This document shows, one piece after another, positions 15,694 to 23,762 of a stretch of DNA of 64,000 nucleotides. The notes below the pieces were generated by a model, which worked only from the letters and a program-made list of their open reading frames with translations, made no database searches and was not told the DNA's origin. Made by a program: the position numbers and the translations under genes. How positions within the stretch are numbered: the first letter of the stretch is position 1; each line of letters opens with the position of its first letter. Source of the DNA: Mucilaginibacter sp. (GTDB lineage Bacteria > Bacteroidota > Bacteroidia > Sphingobacteriales > Sphingobacteriaceae); contig JAQBOM010000003.1 in NCBI GenBank assembly GCA_028288025.1, positions 277,540 to 341,539 on the forward strand. Reading direction: 5' to 3'.

Positions 15694-15735
15694 GGTGTTA
15701 GTTAATTAAGTTTATTGTGTTGATTAAGTTTATTA

Positions 15736-15796
15736 GGTTGACTGGGTTTATTGAGTTGTATTTTTTTAACCACTCACTGAATCAACCCAATCAACC
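15736..15796. repeat. inverted word-repeat element (ggttgattggg family)
   Basis: The arm 15736-15755 matches the reverse complement of 15777-15796 at 17 of 20 positions. Additional ttgattaagtttatt words precede the left arm from 15703. Located between the tpiA start and the end of the GlmU-like gene. The same word reappears at 33.05 kb. Confidence 0.7.
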
Positions 15797-15802
15797 ATTC
15801 AC

Positions 15803-16990
15803 TTAAAAGAATTGTCTATGCTCCTCCGTCAGTTCAAAAACTTTCTTCAGTATAATCTGCTCGTTTTCGTCAAATTTACGGTGGTCGCGGCGGGCAAAAA
15901 CCTTTTGGGCTGTTTCAAACATTTTTTTGAGGGAATATACCTCATAGCCGTGAGCTCCGCCCCAGCTAAAATCGGGCACAAAATTGCGCGGGAATCCGGC
16001 TCCAAAAACATTAGCGCTAACGCCGACTACGGTACCGGTGTTAAACATCGTATTTATGGCACACTTGGCATGGTCCGCCATAATCAACCCGCAAAATTGC
16101 AGGCCCGTTTTACGGAAACGCTGACTGGTATAGTCCCATAACTTCACCTCATCATAGTTATTTTTGAGGTTCGAGTTATTGGTATCGGCGCCCAAATTGC
16201 ACCATTCGCCAACAACGGCATTGCCCAGGTAACCTTCGTGTCCTTTTGATGAATATCCCCACAAAACTGCGTTGTTCAGTTCGCCCCCTACCCTGCAATA
16301 CGGGCCAACGGTAGTTGCCCCGTATATTTTCGACCCCATCTTAACCTGCGAATATTCACAAAGCGCAAACGCCCCGCGGATATGCGTCCCTTCCCAAACT
16401 TCGGTGTTAGCGGCCAGGTAAATGGGCCCGTTCGTGGTGTTGAACGTTGAACAATCGGCAATGGCGCCTTCTTCGGCGAAAAAATCGCCCCCGATAATGG
16501 TATTAGTTGCACTAAGCGCCGCACTTTTACGACCAGCGGTGATCAGTTTAAAATCCTTGCGCAGCTCGGTATCATTTTTTCGGAAAATGTCTTCCGGATA
16601 GGTAATAACTACCGGTTCATGCTCCAGATCGACTGTTTTACCTGATAATTTACCCGGATTGAAATTAAAAGCGTCCTTGTGGCTGAGTTTAATGGCCACC
16701 AGCAGGTCGCCTTTTTTAAGCGGCTCCCCTTCTTTTAATTTATCAATGGCAGCCACCAGGCTTTCATCTGGGCAAACCGAGCCATTAATAAATAAATTAT
16801 CGGCTTCAATCTTTAACGGAAACTTTCCCTGCAGCCAGGTTTGGGTGTGAAAAGAAAAATCGCTTTTTAAATATTTGCCCCATTTTTCAGCTATGGTTAA
16901 AATACCAATTCGCAGATCGGCAACCGGGCGGGTAAAGGTTAAAGGCAGAAGGGTTTGATGCGCGTTATCGTCAAAAAGGATAATTGCCAT
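15803..16990 (-). CDS. GlmU-like sugar-1-phosphate nucleotidyltransferase/acetyltransferase (alternative bacterial GlmU)
   Basis: 395 residues. The N-terminus AIILFDDNAHQTLLPLTFTR and PVADLRIGILTIAEKWGKYL is characteristic of the alternative GlmU family of Bacteroidota, a shortened nucleotidyltransferase domain. From about residue 165 a hexapeptide-rich left-handed beta-helix follows (NTIIGGDFFAEEGA, GSKIYGATTVGPYCRVGGEL, GNAVVGEWCNLGADTNNSNL). Expected role: supply of UDP-GlcNAc for peptidoglycan and envelope glycans. The precise substrate is not proven from sequence. It lies downstream of rpmE2, separated by a terminator, and upstream of tpiA. Confidence 0.85.
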   Translation of the reverse strand: MAIILFDDNAHQTLLPLTFTRPVADLRIGILTIAEKWGKYLKSDFSFHTQTWLQGKFPLKIEADNLFINGSVCPDESLVAAIDKLKEGEPLKKGDLLVAIKLSHKDAFNFNPGKLSGKTVDLEHEPVVITYPEDIFRKNDTELRKDFKLITAGRKSAALSATNTIIGGDFFAEEGAIADCSTFNTTNGPIYLAANTEVWEGTHIRGAFALCEYSQVKMGSKIYGATTVGPYCRVGGELNNAVLWGYSSKGHEGYLGNAVVGEWCNLGADTNNSNLKNNYDEVKLWDYTSQRFRKTGLQFCGLIMADHAKCAINTMFNTGTVVGVSANVFGAGFPRNFVPDFSWGGAHGYEVYSLKKMFETAQKVFARRDHRKFDENEQIILKKVFELTEEHRQFF

Positions 16991-17001
16991 GGTGCAAAAA
17001 T

Positions 17002-17031
17002 AAAAAAAGTCCCCCGGATGTACCGGGAGAC
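17002..17031 (-). terminator. rho-independent terminator after rpmE2
   Basis: On the minus strand GTCTCCCGG pairs with CCGGGGGAC (17009-17031, one mismatch), followed by seven T. It separates rpmE2 from the GlmU-like gene 12 bp further on. Confidence 0.85.
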
Positions 17032-17059
17032 CTGTAAATATTTTATCGGAACAAGTGAA

Positions 17060-17308
17060 TTACTTCTTGTTGTAACGCGTACGGAACTTATCAATACGTC
17101 CGGCTGTGTCTACCAGTTTCATTTTTCCGGTATAAAAAGGGTGCGAGGTATGCGAAATCTCCAATTTAATCAACGGATATTCGTTACCATCTTCCCACTT
17201 AACAGTTTCACGTGAGTCAATGCATGATTTAGTCATAAAGGCATAATCGTTTGACATGTCTTTAAAAACAACTAATCTATAATTTGAAGGGTGCAGATCT
17301 TTTTTCAT
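17060..17308 (-). CDS. rpmE2: 50S ribosomal protein L31, type B
   Basis: 82 residues; type B (zinc-independent) L31. It starts [20 protein letters not shown] and contains [26 protein letters not shown] (from about residue 51), the family signature. Only one Cys is present, so the CxxC zinc site of type A is absent. A -7 promoter box TATCTTTG lies 26 nt upstream of the start and a clean terminator follows, so it is a single-gene unit. Confidence 0.96.
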   Translation of the reverse strand: MKKDLHPSNYRLVVFKDMSNDYAFMTKSCIDSRETVKWEDGNEYPLIKLEISHTSHPFYTGKMKLVDTAGRIDKFRTRYNKK

Positions 17309-17334
17309 TGTATTCGTTTCTTATAAAAGAGGTG

Positions 17335-17342
17335 CAAAGATA
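17335..17342 (-). promoter_or_regulatory. Bacteroidota -7 box TATCTTTG for rpmE2
   Basis: The minus-strand TATCTTTG (plus-strand CAAAGATA) ends 26 nt upstream of the rpmE2 ATG. Exact match to TAnnTTTG, the same octamer as at mqnC and iscS. Confidence 0.6.
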
Positions 17343-17379
17343 ATTAAAAATTCAAAATTAAAAAGCGGTTTTTTGAAAT

Positions 17380-17695
17380 TAGTGATTGGAGGTCGGAGGT
17401 TGGTGATTAGAGATTGGGTATTAGAGGTTAGAGGTTCGTGATTAAAGTTAGGGGTTGGTGATTAGATAGAATTTTATGATTTAAAAATTTGAAAAATGAA
17501 AATGACCGGGATATTAAAATTTTCAAATCTTCATTGGCCAATCTTCAAATTGTTTTTGGGCGTTGCCTGCGGCCCGTGCTATCCGTTCATACGCCTGCAG
17601 GCCTTACGCGCAGGCCGGTATCCACTTCTATCACTAACGCAAATCGCATTTATTAGGATTCTGCCCCCGCACTGCAAGCTGCTAACTTAAAACTG
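17380..17695. repeat. 387-bp gene-free gap packed with three kinds of repeats
   Basis: 17380-17468 holds about eight degenerate copies of a gattagaggttg word, all in one orientation. 17487-17495 (ATTTGAAAA) and 17520-17528 (TTTTCAAAT) are a perfect 9-bp inverted pair with more tttgaaaa/cttcaaat words around them. 17558-17642 is a GC-rich element described separately. 17676-17700 has two tgctaact words touching the end of the mce gene. An open frame at 17496-17690 exists only because of these repeats. Confidence 0.7.
17558..17642. repeat. GC-rich structured dispersed repeat (GGGCGTTGCC...TAACGC type)
   Basis: About 85 bp, much richer in GC than its surroundings. GCGTT (17560-17564) can pair with AACGC (17636-17640), and GCCTGC with GCAGGC forms an inner hairpin. 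The wording GGCCGGTATCCACTTCTATC and GTGCTATCCG is familiar to me from intergenic repeats of many Bacteroidota genomes; this is recollection, not a search result. Confidence 0.6.
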
Positions 17696-18097
17696 CTAAC
17701 TGATAGACTGGCATAACTCTATCAAAACCCCATTTGCACCTTTTGGATGCACAAAACAAACCAGTTTATTATCGGCGCCCGGTTTTGGTTCGTCGCTTAA
17801 TAGAATAAACCCTTCGCTTTTCAGTCGTTGCATTTCAGCTTTTATGTCACTTACTTCAAATGCGATGTGATGTATGCCCTCGCCTTTCTTTGCCAGAAAT
17901 TTGGCTATAGGGCTATCGTCAGACAGGGCTTCCAGCAGTTCAATTTTATTGGGGCCGGCTTGTAAAAAAGCGGTTTTAACGCCCTCAGAAGCAACTTCTT
18001 CGATTTTATAAATCGACGTGTTTAATAGTTTTTCATAGGTTATACCGGCAGATTTGAGGTCGTGTACCGCTATGCCGATATGTTCTATCCTATTCAT
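17696..18097 (-). CDS. mce: methylmalonyl-CoA epimerase
   Basis: Epimerises (2S)- and (2R)-methylmalonyl-CoA in propionate metabolism. 133 residues of VOC fold. It starts NRIEHIGIAVHDLKSAG with metal ligand His5 (IEHIGIAV), and shows GEGIHHIAFEVSDI with a second His, and a C-terminal Glu in GVLIELCQ. Start ATG 18097; a TTG two codons upstream is ignored. The mutase subunits are not in the window. It is divergent from iscS, with a 103-bp shared upstream region. Confidence 0.92.
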   Translation of the reverse strand: MNRIEHIGIAVHDLKSAGITYEKLLNTSIYKIEEVASEGVKTAFLQAGPNKIELLEALSDDSPIAKFLAKKGEGIHHIAFEVSDIKAEMQRLKSEGFILLSDEPKPGADNKLVCFVHPKGANGVLIELCQSIS

Positions 18098-18173
18098 GTC
18101 CAAATATTGTAAATTAATGCTGGTTTGTGATTATTTCCCCTTATTTTGAATGATTTTAAATAAAAAGTTTACG

Positions 18174-18181
18174 TATCTTTG
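18174..18181 (+). promoter_or_regulatory. Bacteroidota -7 box TATCTTTG for iscS
   Basis: Exact TAnnTTTG match, 19 nt before ATG 18201. An ATG at 18150 would put this box inside the coding sequence, so it supports the shorter start. Confidence 0.65.
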
Positions 18182-18200
18182 TCAGGTCAATTTTTTAGAT

Positions 18201-19412
18201 ATGAATCTTCCTATTTATTTAGATAATAACGCTACTACACCTATGGATCCGCGTGTGCTGGACGCCATGATGCCCTATTTTACACAAAAATTCGGCAACG
18301 CCGCCAGCCGTAACCATCCCTTTGGATGGGTTGCTGAAGAAGGCGTTGATTACGCACGTGAACAGGTGGCCAAATTGATCGGCGCCAGCGACAAAGAGAT
18401 CATTTTTACATCAGGCGCTACAGAATCAGATAACCTGGGCATAAAAGGTGTATTTGAAATGTACAAGGAAAAAGGCAACCATATTATTACAACGGTTACC
18501 GAACATAAAGCAGTGCTGGATGCTTGCAAACACGTTGAAAAACTAGGCGGAACAGTTACTTACCTTCCGGTTAAGGAAGACGGTATGCTTGACCTCGACC
18601 TGCTTGAAAAAAGCATGACCAACGAAACGATATTGGTTTCGGTAATGTATGGCAACAACGAGATCGGTGTTATACAACCTATAAAAGAAATTGCTGCAAT
18701 AGCACATAAATATGGCGCACTGTTTATGACAGATGCTACCCAGGCTGTCGGTAAAATACCTGTTGATGTGATCAAAGACGGTATTGACTTATTGGCTTTA
18801 TCGGCACATAAAATATACGGACCTAAAGGCGTAGGCGCATTATACGTTCGCCGCAAAGGCCCAAGGGTTAAAGTTACCGCGCAAATTGACGGTGGCGGCC
18901 ACGAGCGCGGCATGCGCTCGGGCACGTTAAACGTACCGGGCATTGTTGGCTTAGGCAAAGCCTGTGAGTTGTGCGGCCTGGAAATGGAAAGCGAAGCAAA
19001 ACGTTTATCTGCTTTACGCGATAAACTGCAATCGTCGTTGCTGGAGCTGGAAGAAAGCTATGTGAATGGGAATACTGAACACCGTTTGCCGCATGTTGCT
19101 AACATTTCATTTAAATACGTTGAAGGCGAAGGATTAATGATGGCCATGAAGGATCTAGCTGTATCATCAGGTTCGGCATGTACTTCGGCTTCATTGGAAC
19201 CGTCGTACGTATTGAAAAGCCTCGGCTTGTCAGACGACCTGGCACATTCATCAATCCGCTTTGGCTTAGGCCGGTTTACCACCGAAGAAGAAGTGGATTA
19301 CGCAATAGCAGTAACAAAAAAATCAGTCCTGCACCTTCGCGAGCTTTCGCCGCTATGGGAAATGTTTAAAGAAGGCATAGATCTTGACAAGATCGAGTGG
19401 GCGGAACATTAA
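18201..19412 (+). CDS. iscS: cysteine desulfurase IscS
   Basis: PLP enzyme that provides sulfur from cysteine for Fe-S cluster assembly. 403 residues. The start [19 protein letters not shown] is canonical. The PLP lysine is Lys204 in [10 protein letters not shown]; the persulfide Cys is Cys327 in [19 protein letters not shown], close to the positions in E. coli IscS. Class I (IscS) loop length. First gene of an iscS-iscU-iscA set with word-repeat gaps between the genes; hscA, hscB, fdx and iscR are absent here. Start chosen by family alignment and the promoter box. Confidence 0.96.
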   Translation: MNLPIYLDNNATTPMDPRVLDAMMPYFTQKFGNAASRNHPFGWVAEEGVDYAREQVAKLIGASDKEIIFTSGATESDNLGIKGVFEMYKEKGNHIITTVTEHKAVLDACKHVEKLGGTVTYLPVKEDGMLDLDLLEKSMTNETILVSVMYGNNEIGVIQPIKEIAAIAHKYGALFMTDATQAVGKIPVDVIKDGIDLLALSAHKIYGPKGVGALYVRRKGPRVKVTAQIDGGGHERGMRSGTLNVPGIVGLGKACELCGLEMESEAKRLSALRDKLQSSLLELEESYVNGNTEHRLPHVANISFKYVEGEGLMMAMKDLAVSSGSACTSASLEPSYVLKSLGLSDDLAHSSIRFGLGRFTTEEEVDYAIAVTKKSVLHLRELSPLWEMFKEGIDLDKIEWAEH

Positions 19413-19528
19413 TTGATTTCGGATTTCGGAATTACGTCCCGATAGCTATCGGGATCGGTTTAATTTAAATAAAGATGATTTAAAAAATCACTAATTCAAT
19501 AGATCACTAATTCACTAATTATAAAGAT
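19413..19528. repeat. gap between iscS and iscU: perfect 18-bp palindrome and tandem words
   Basis: TCCCGATAGCTATCGGGA at 19437-19454 is a perfect palindrome with no T-run, so not a terminator. It is preceded by a gatttcggatttcgg word (also at 24.6 kb). The last 45 bp consist of three cactaattca words up to the iscU start. No gene. Confidence 0.7.
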
Positions 19529-19942
19529 ATGGCTTATTCAGATAAAGTAATCGATCACTACACCAACCCCCGCAATGTAGGTACTTTGGATAAAAGTAAC
19601 CACAAAGTAGGTACCGGTTTGGTTGGCGCTCCTGAATGCGGCGACGTTATGCGCCTGCAGATACAGGTAGATGATAACAATATGATCACCGATGCAAAGT
19701 TCAAAACATTTGGCTGCGGCTCGGCTATCGCATCGTCTTCATTAGCTACCGAGTGGCTAAAAGGCAAAAGCATTGATGATGCTATGAAAATTGATAATAT
19801 GGACATCGTGGAAGAATTAGCGCTTCCGCCGGTTAAGATACACTGCTCAGTACTAGCCGAGGATGCTATTAAGGCCGCCATCAATGATTACCGCGTAAAG
19901 AATGGCATGGCGCCGATTGAAAGCGAAAAAGTGCATCACTAA
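19529..19942 (+). CDS. iscU: iron-sulfur cluster scaffold IscU
   Basis: Scaffold on which IscS sulfur and iron assemble into [2Fe-2S] clusters. 137 residues. The three cluster cysteines are Cys37 (APECGD), Cys63 (FGCGSA) and Cys106 (IHCSVL), with Asp39 conserved. LPPVK (99-103), the HscA chaperone recognition motif, is present, so an HscA partner is expected elsewhere. IscU type rather than SufU, as the zinc-type insertion is absent. Second gene of the isc set. Confidence 0.97.
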   Translation: MAYSDKVIDHYTNPRNVGTLDKSNHKVGTGLVGAPECGDVMRLQIQVDDNNMITDAKFKTFGCGSAIASSSLATEWLKGKSIDDAMKIDNMDIVEELALPPVKIHCSVLAEDAIKAAINDYRVKNGMAPIESEKVHH

Positions 19943-20080
19943 GTAGTAGCAAGTAGCTAGTATCGAGTATCAAGATTTTTTTATCACGATACGCTTGGCT
20001 ACTTATGAAATTACTTTAAAGTAGCGGATGTCATTTACAAGTATTGTTTCGTACTTGATACTCGCTACTAAATACTAATA
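19941..20080. repeat. inverted word-repeat element between iscU and iscA
   Basis: TAGTATCGAGTATCAAG (19958-19974) matches the reverse complement of 20054-20070 at 16 of 17 positions. More agtagcaagtagctag words lie on the left and ctcgctactaaatac on the right. The middle contains an acgcttggctactt/aaagtagc pairing. No gene. Confidence 0.78.
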
Positions 20081-20082
20081 CA

Positions 20083-20409
20083 ATGGTTACCGTTACGGAT
20101 AAAGCAAAAAGCAAGATAGAACACCTTATGCAGGATTCGGGCCTCGACGCCTCGTACTTCCTGCGTGTGTCTGTTCAGGGTGGCGGGTGCTCCGGCTTAT
20201 CATACAACCTGGATTTTGACAACGAAATAAAAAAAGGCGATCAGTTTTTCGAAGACAAAGGCGTACGCATGGCTTTAGATATGAAGTCGTTCCTTTACCT
20301 GGCCGGCACCGAGCTTGATTTTTCGGACGGCTTAAACGGCAAAGGTTTTAACTTCCATAACCCTAATGCAAGCCGTACTTGCGGCTGCGGGGAAAGTTTT
20401 TCGGTGTAA
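20083..20409 (+). CDS. iscA: A-type iron-sulfur carrier protein IscA
   Basis: HesB/IscA family carrier that passes clusters or iron to apo-targets. 108 residues. Conserved cysteines: Cys36 in GGGCSGLSY, and Cys100 and Cys102 in SRTCGCGESFSV, at the standard positions. The surrounding FHNPNAS before the C-terminal motif is typical. Third gene of iscSUA, ended by a strong terminator. Annotation could equally read ErpA-type; the genes cannot be separated by sequence inspection alone. Confidence 0.93.
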   Translation: MVTVTDKAKSKIEHLMQDSGLDASYFLRVSVQGGGCSGLSYNLDFDNEIKKGDQFFEDKGVRMALDMKSFLYLAGTELDFSDGLNGKGFNFHNPNASRTCGCGESFSV

Positions 20410-20431
20410 ACTTCTTCATCAACTAAGTATT

Positions 20432-20466
20432 AAAGAGAGGCGCTATTGGCGCCTCTCTTTGTTTAA
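20432..20466 (+). terminator. rho-independent terminator after iscA
   Basis: A perfect 12-bp stem AAAGAGAGGCGC (20432-20443) / GCGCCTCTCTTT (20449-20460), with loop TATTG and a T-rich tail. Confidence 0.93.
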
Positions 20467-20517
20467 AACATACCATTATGGCGAGCAAATGGCTTCGGAA
20501 CTTCCTGTTTAACAAAC

Positions 20518-20546
20518 AAAAAAGGCCGCCTTACAGCAGCCTTTTT
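20518..20546 (-). terminator. terminator after the repeat-bearing secreted protein gene
   Basis: AAAAAGGC-GC / GC-GCCTTTTT hairpin with a one-base mismatch and loop CTTACA. A T-run follows on the minus strand. A near-copy terminates the paralogous gene at 21.7 kb. Confidence 0.75.
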
Positions 20547-20575
20547 CATTATATATGTAGATTTAATTGGGCGTT

Positions 20576-21421
20576 TTAAAACCTGGCCATTCTGTGATTG
20601 GCAGCCGCACCTTGCTGGTTGTTGTCAGTAAAGTGCTGACCACCGCCATTGTGGCTCCCGTTATCCTGTCCCCTGTTTTGGTTTGAGGGTTGATTACCTG
20701 ATCCCTGGCCGCGGTTTGGCTGGCTTTGTTGAAAACCGCCCTGTCCTCTGTCAAAACCCCGACCGCGATCTTGTTGTACCGGTTGGTTGAAACCGCCCTG
20801 GCTTCTGTCAAAACGTTGGCTGCGGTCTTGTTGTGCAGGCTGGTTGTACCCGCCTTGTCCCCTATCAAAACGCTGACCTCTGTTTTGGTCAACCGGCTGG
20901 TTGTAACCACCTTGTACCCTATTGTTATCAAAACGTTGGCTGTTGTTTCTGCCATAATTAGCGGAACGGTCTGCGTTTACATATCCACCACCGTGAAACC
21001 CGTTGTTTTGGTTACGAAACGCCATCATTTCGTGGCCATTATACCTTGACCTGTAAACGTCGTCATGCATATACGGACGGGGTGACCTCACTTCGTATCT
21101 GCGAACGCTTCTCCAATCGTAATCGCGGTAAGCGCCTGGCAAATAAGCGGCAGATATCCAATTATCGCCATCATTGTAGTAATAACACTGTTCACTAACG
21201 CTGTAATAAGCATCAACGTCCGGTAAATAATAATAATCATCACCACTGTTATAAACTTCGGCAGCTGGCTCATTATAAACCGGCTCTTGAACCACAACCC
21301 GTTGGTGGGTGTAAACCGGGGTACCAAAATGAAACCCAACGTGTATGCCAATTTGCGCATTAGCAGTTGAATAAATTAAACCGCTTAATGCTATTGCTGA
21401 TAATATTGTTAACTTTTTCAT
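20576..21421 (-). CDS. secreted Tyr-rich protein with Arg/Gly/Gln tandem repeats (paralog 1)
   Basis: 281 residues. Signal peptide KKLTILSAIALSGLIYSTANA, then a Tyr-rich N-terminal domain (DDYYYLPDVDAYYSVSEQCY, LPGAYRDYDWRSVRRYEVRS). The C-terminal half is low complexity: about four copies of a 19-residue unit of the form NQPVQQDRGQRFDRGQGGF. Start ATG 21421 is used; the frame is open 21 codons further upstream but lacks a signal peptide there. Paralog of the next gene upstream, which lacks the repeats. No enzymatic motif; function unknown. The envelope-exposed repeat tail could bind polyanions, a guess from composition. Confidence 0.8.
   Translation of the reverse strand: MKKLTILSAIALSGLIYSTANAQIGIHVGFHFGTPVYTHQRVVVQEPVYNEPAAEVYNSGDDYYYLPDVDAYYSVSEQCYYYNDGDNWISAAYLPGAYRDYDWRSVRRYEVRSPRPYMHDDVYRSRYNGHEMMAFRNQNNGFHGGGYVNADRSANYGRNNSQRFDNNRVQGGYNQPVDQNRGQRFDRGQGGYNQPAQQDRSQRFDRSQGGFNQPVQQDRGRGFDRGQGGFQQSQPNRGQGSGNQPSNQNRGQDNGSHNGGGQHFTDNNQQGAAANHRMARF
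20640..20945 (-). repeat. in-frame tandem repeat region (about 57-bp unit)
   Basis: The C-terminal coding part of the secreted protein has about four to five degenerate copies of a 57-bp unit (19 residues, core QRFDRGQGGYNQP). The unit length keeps the frame. Copy number could vary by recombination or slippage. Confidence 0.65.
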
Positions 21422-21484
21422 ATTTTTAAATTTTATACCTCTATGACACTGTAACCAGTTCGATGGTTTAACCGTACTTCCCAA

Positions 21485-21756
21485 TTATATTACGATATAA
21501 ACTATTATCGATATATAATTCCGTCTTTAATGCCATAAAACATATTTAATTCTTAAATACCAAAAATTGGAACCAAAAACAATATAAAATATTTTCATGT
21601 AACAAGAATGTTAAACCGGGTATAAAACACGATACTCCAGGGTAGTTTCGGGAATGTTTAGAATGCACTTCGGCTTATTTCAATAAGGTAGGTCATAAAA
21701 AAAGGCCGCCTTACGGCAGCCTTTTCATAGTATATATATTAGGAGTTGTTGTTCGC
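21485..21756. other. 272-bp gap between the two secreted paralogs
   Basis: It holds the leader of the downstream paralog, an AT-rich stretch and the terminator of the upstream paralog at 21697-21725. No gene, no TAnnTTTG match on the minus strand. Confidence 0.5.
21697..21725 (-). terminator. terminator after secreted paralog 2
   Basis: AAAAGGC-GCC / GGC-GCCTTTT hairpin with loop TTAC and seven T on the minus strand. Its core matches the terminator at 20.5 kb, suggesting the duplication included the terminator. Confidence 0.85.
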
Positions 21757-22290
21757 TTAGTCGTCATTACGATCATGGTGTCTTTCGCCATGTTCGCGGT
21801 GCTCAAAGTGTTCGCCATGCTGCTCGTTATCAAAACGGCGTTCCTGGGGATAATTCTCATAACGGCGATCGTAAACAGGGCGGTTCCATTCTCTCATTTC
21901 GTGACCGCTGTATCTCGTCCTGTAAATATTGTCATGCAAATATGGGCGTGGTGCCCTTACTTCATAGCGGCGCATACTTCTCCAGTCATAATCGCGGTAA
22001 GCACCTGGTAAATACGCGGTAGCAACCCAGTTGTAGCCGTTATTATAATAGTAACATTGTCTGTTTACGCTGTAATAAGCATCCACATCCGGTAAATAAT
22101 AGTAGTCGTCGTAATTGTTGTACACAACGGGAGCAGGCTCAGAATACACCGGCTGTTCAACCACAACACGGTGTCGCTGATAAACGGGGGTACCAAAATT
22201 GAACCCCACATGAACGCCAACTTGTGCATCGGCAGTTTTACTAACCAAACCGCTTATTGCTATTGCTGATATTATTAGTAACTTTTTCAT
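21757..22290 (-). CDS. secreted Tyr-rich protein, His/Arg-rich C-terminus (paralog 2)
   Basis: 177 residues. Signal peptide KKLLIISAIAISGLVSKTADA, then the same Tyr-rich domain as the neighbouring gene (DDYYYLPDVDAYYSVNRQCY, LPGAYRDYDWRSMRRYEVRA), about 75 percent identical by eye over 130 residues. The end differs: a short HGEHFEHREHGERHHDRNDD tail instead of RGQ repeats, suggesting metal or polyanion binding. Start ATG 22290 is chosen because it begins the signal peptide. Tandem duplication with its own terminator. Function unknown. Confidence 0.8.
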   Translation of the reverse strand: MKKLLIISAIAISGLVSKTADAQVGVHVGFNFGTPVYQRHRVVVEQPVYSEPAPVVYNNYDDYYYLPDVDAYYSVNRQCYYYNNGYNWVATAYLPGAYRDYDWRSMRRYEVRAPRPYLHDNIYRTRYSGHEMREWNRPVYDRRYENYPQERRFDNEQHGEHFEHREHGERHHDRNDD

Positions 22291-22466
22291 ATTTGTAATT
22301 TTTATACTTCTATGACCATACAAAGCAGACCGTGGTTTAATGCAAATCTGTCCGTATTTTATAAGTCGCTATAAGTCAGAAATATAATTTCATATTTTAT
22401 CCCATAAATTCTATGTTGTAACTATATTTCTACAAAACATATTTTAGAATTTATTAGAGTTTAATT

Positions 22467-22474
22467 TAACTTTG
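22467..22474 (+). promoter_or_regulatory. Bacteroidota -7 box TAACTTTG for the sugar dehydrogenase gene
   Basis: Exact TAnnTTTG match, 26 nt upstream of ATG 22501. No obvious -33 TTG at 17-23 nt. Confidence 0.5.
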
Positions 22475-22500
22475 GCTATCCATACACTAATCTTACTCAT

Positions 22501-23757
22501 ATGAGAAAACCACTGTTCATATTGCTTCCGTTTATCGCGATAACCGGATTCATATTGTTTAATGCTTTCAAAAAAGGCGGCTATCCAAATGCCGCAGATG
22601 CTGGTAGCGGCTTAACTGTTCCGGCTGGCTTTAACGCAACTATTATTGCAGATAACATCGGCTATGCCAGGCACCTGGTTGCAACGCCGCAGGGTGATAT
22701 ATATGTGCATCTTTCTGCCCCGCGAAATGGTAAAAGCATTATCGTTTTACACGATGACGGTGCAAAAGCCGAAGTAAAAACCGGCTTCGGGAACTACGGC
22801 GGTACCGGCATATATATTAAAAACGGCTATTTATACGCTTCCTCTAATTCCGACATTTTCAGGTATAGGTTAAATGCAAAGGATGAAGTGATTGATCCCG
22901 CGCATCCCGAACGAATAGTAACCGGGCTGGTTAATCGCAGGATGCATGAATCAAAATCAATCGTAGTTGACAACGCCGGCAACATCTATGTAAACATAGG
23001 CGCCTATTCAAATATCTGCAGCGAATTCGGCAAGGATAAAAAAGGCTGCCCTGTTTTAGACGACGCAGCGGGTATCTGGCAGTTTAAAGTAGATAAACCT
23101 GATCAAAAACAGAGTGACGGCGTACATTATGCTACCGGGCTAAGAAACGTAGTTGGCCTTGACTGGAACCAGCAGGATAACCAACTGTTTGTGATGCAGC
23201 ACGGCCGCGACGCTTTACACGATTTGTTTCCGAATTTATACAGCGTACATCAGTCAGCCGAGTTACCTGCTGAATGTATGTTCGCTTTAAGAAGAGGCTC
23301 AAACGCAGGTTGGCCGTATGTGTACTATGACTGGATGCAGCATAAAAACATGATGGGACCCGAATATGGCGGCGATGGTAAAAAAGAAGCTGATAGCAAG
23401 TACCTTAAACCGGCAGCAGCATACCCGGGCCACTTCGCTCCCGATGGTTTACTTTTTTACACCGGCAACCAATTTCCGGCAAAATATAAAAATGGTGCTT
23501 TCATTGCTTTTCACGGCTCGTGGAATAGAGCACCGGAGGCACAGGCGGGATATTTTGTTGTATTCCAGCCATTCAAAAACGGACGGCCTTCTGGCCAATA
23601 CGAAGTATTTGCTGATGGTTTTGCAGGTACTCCAGAGCAAAAAGCATCCGGCCGGGCAGTTCACCGCCCATGCGGATTGGCACAAAGCGCCGATGGCTCA
23701 CTTTATGTAAGTGACGATAACAAAGGCACGATCTATAAGATCACATATAAAAAGTAA
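22501..23757 (+). CDS. sorbosone dehydrogenase/PQQ-type beta-propeller protein
   Basis: 418 residues. The N-terminal hydrophobic segment 4-23 (LFILLPFIAITGFILFNAF) acts as a signal anchor. It is followed by a six-bladed propeller of the glucose/sorbosone dehydrogenase fold: LVATPQGDIYVHLSAP, YATGLRNVVGLDWNQ (substrate/PQQ site region), RRGSNAGWPYVYYDW, GAFIAFHGSWNRAP and HRPCGLAQSADGSLYVSDD. Four Cys occur, unusual but compatible with periplasmic disulfides. Likely a periplasmic soluble or anchored oxidoreductase of sugars or related compounds. The actual substrate and PQQ dependence cannot be read from sequence. Confidence 0.82.
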   Translation: MRKPLFILLPFIAITGFILFNAFKKGGYPNAADAGSGLTVPAGFNATIIADNIGYARHLVATPQGDIYVHLSAPRNGKSIIVLHDDGAKAEVKTGFGNYGGTGIYIKNGYLYASSNSDIFRYRLNAKDEVIDPAHPERIVTGLVNRRMHESKSIVVDNAGNIYVNIGAYSNICSEFGKDKKGCPVLDDAAGIWQFKVDKPDQKQSDGVHYATGLRNVVGLDWNQQDNQLFVMQHGRDALHDLFPNLYSVHQSAELPAECMFALRRGSNAGWPYVYYDWMQHKNMMGPEYGGDGKKEADSKYLKPAAAYPGHFAPDGLLFYTGNQFPAKYKNGAFIAFHGSWNRAPEAQAGYFVVFQPFKNGRPSGQYEVFADGFAGTPEQKASGRAVHRPCGLAQSADGSLYVSDDNKGTIYKITYKK

Positions 23758-23762
23758 ATGGT

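Noticed and set aside
17496..17690. 64-codon frame LLSLTQIAFIRIL in the rpmE2-mce gap
   Set aside because: Made of repeat sequence and the GC-rich element; no start context and no family.
18150..18200. Upstream ATG start for iscS
   Set aside because: Would include the -7 promoter box; IscS family begins [13 protein letters not shown].
20576..21049. Long open frames on both strands across the repeat-bearing secreted protein gene
   Set aside because: Consequence of the 57-bp tandem repeat; only the minus-strand frame has a signal peptide and paralog.
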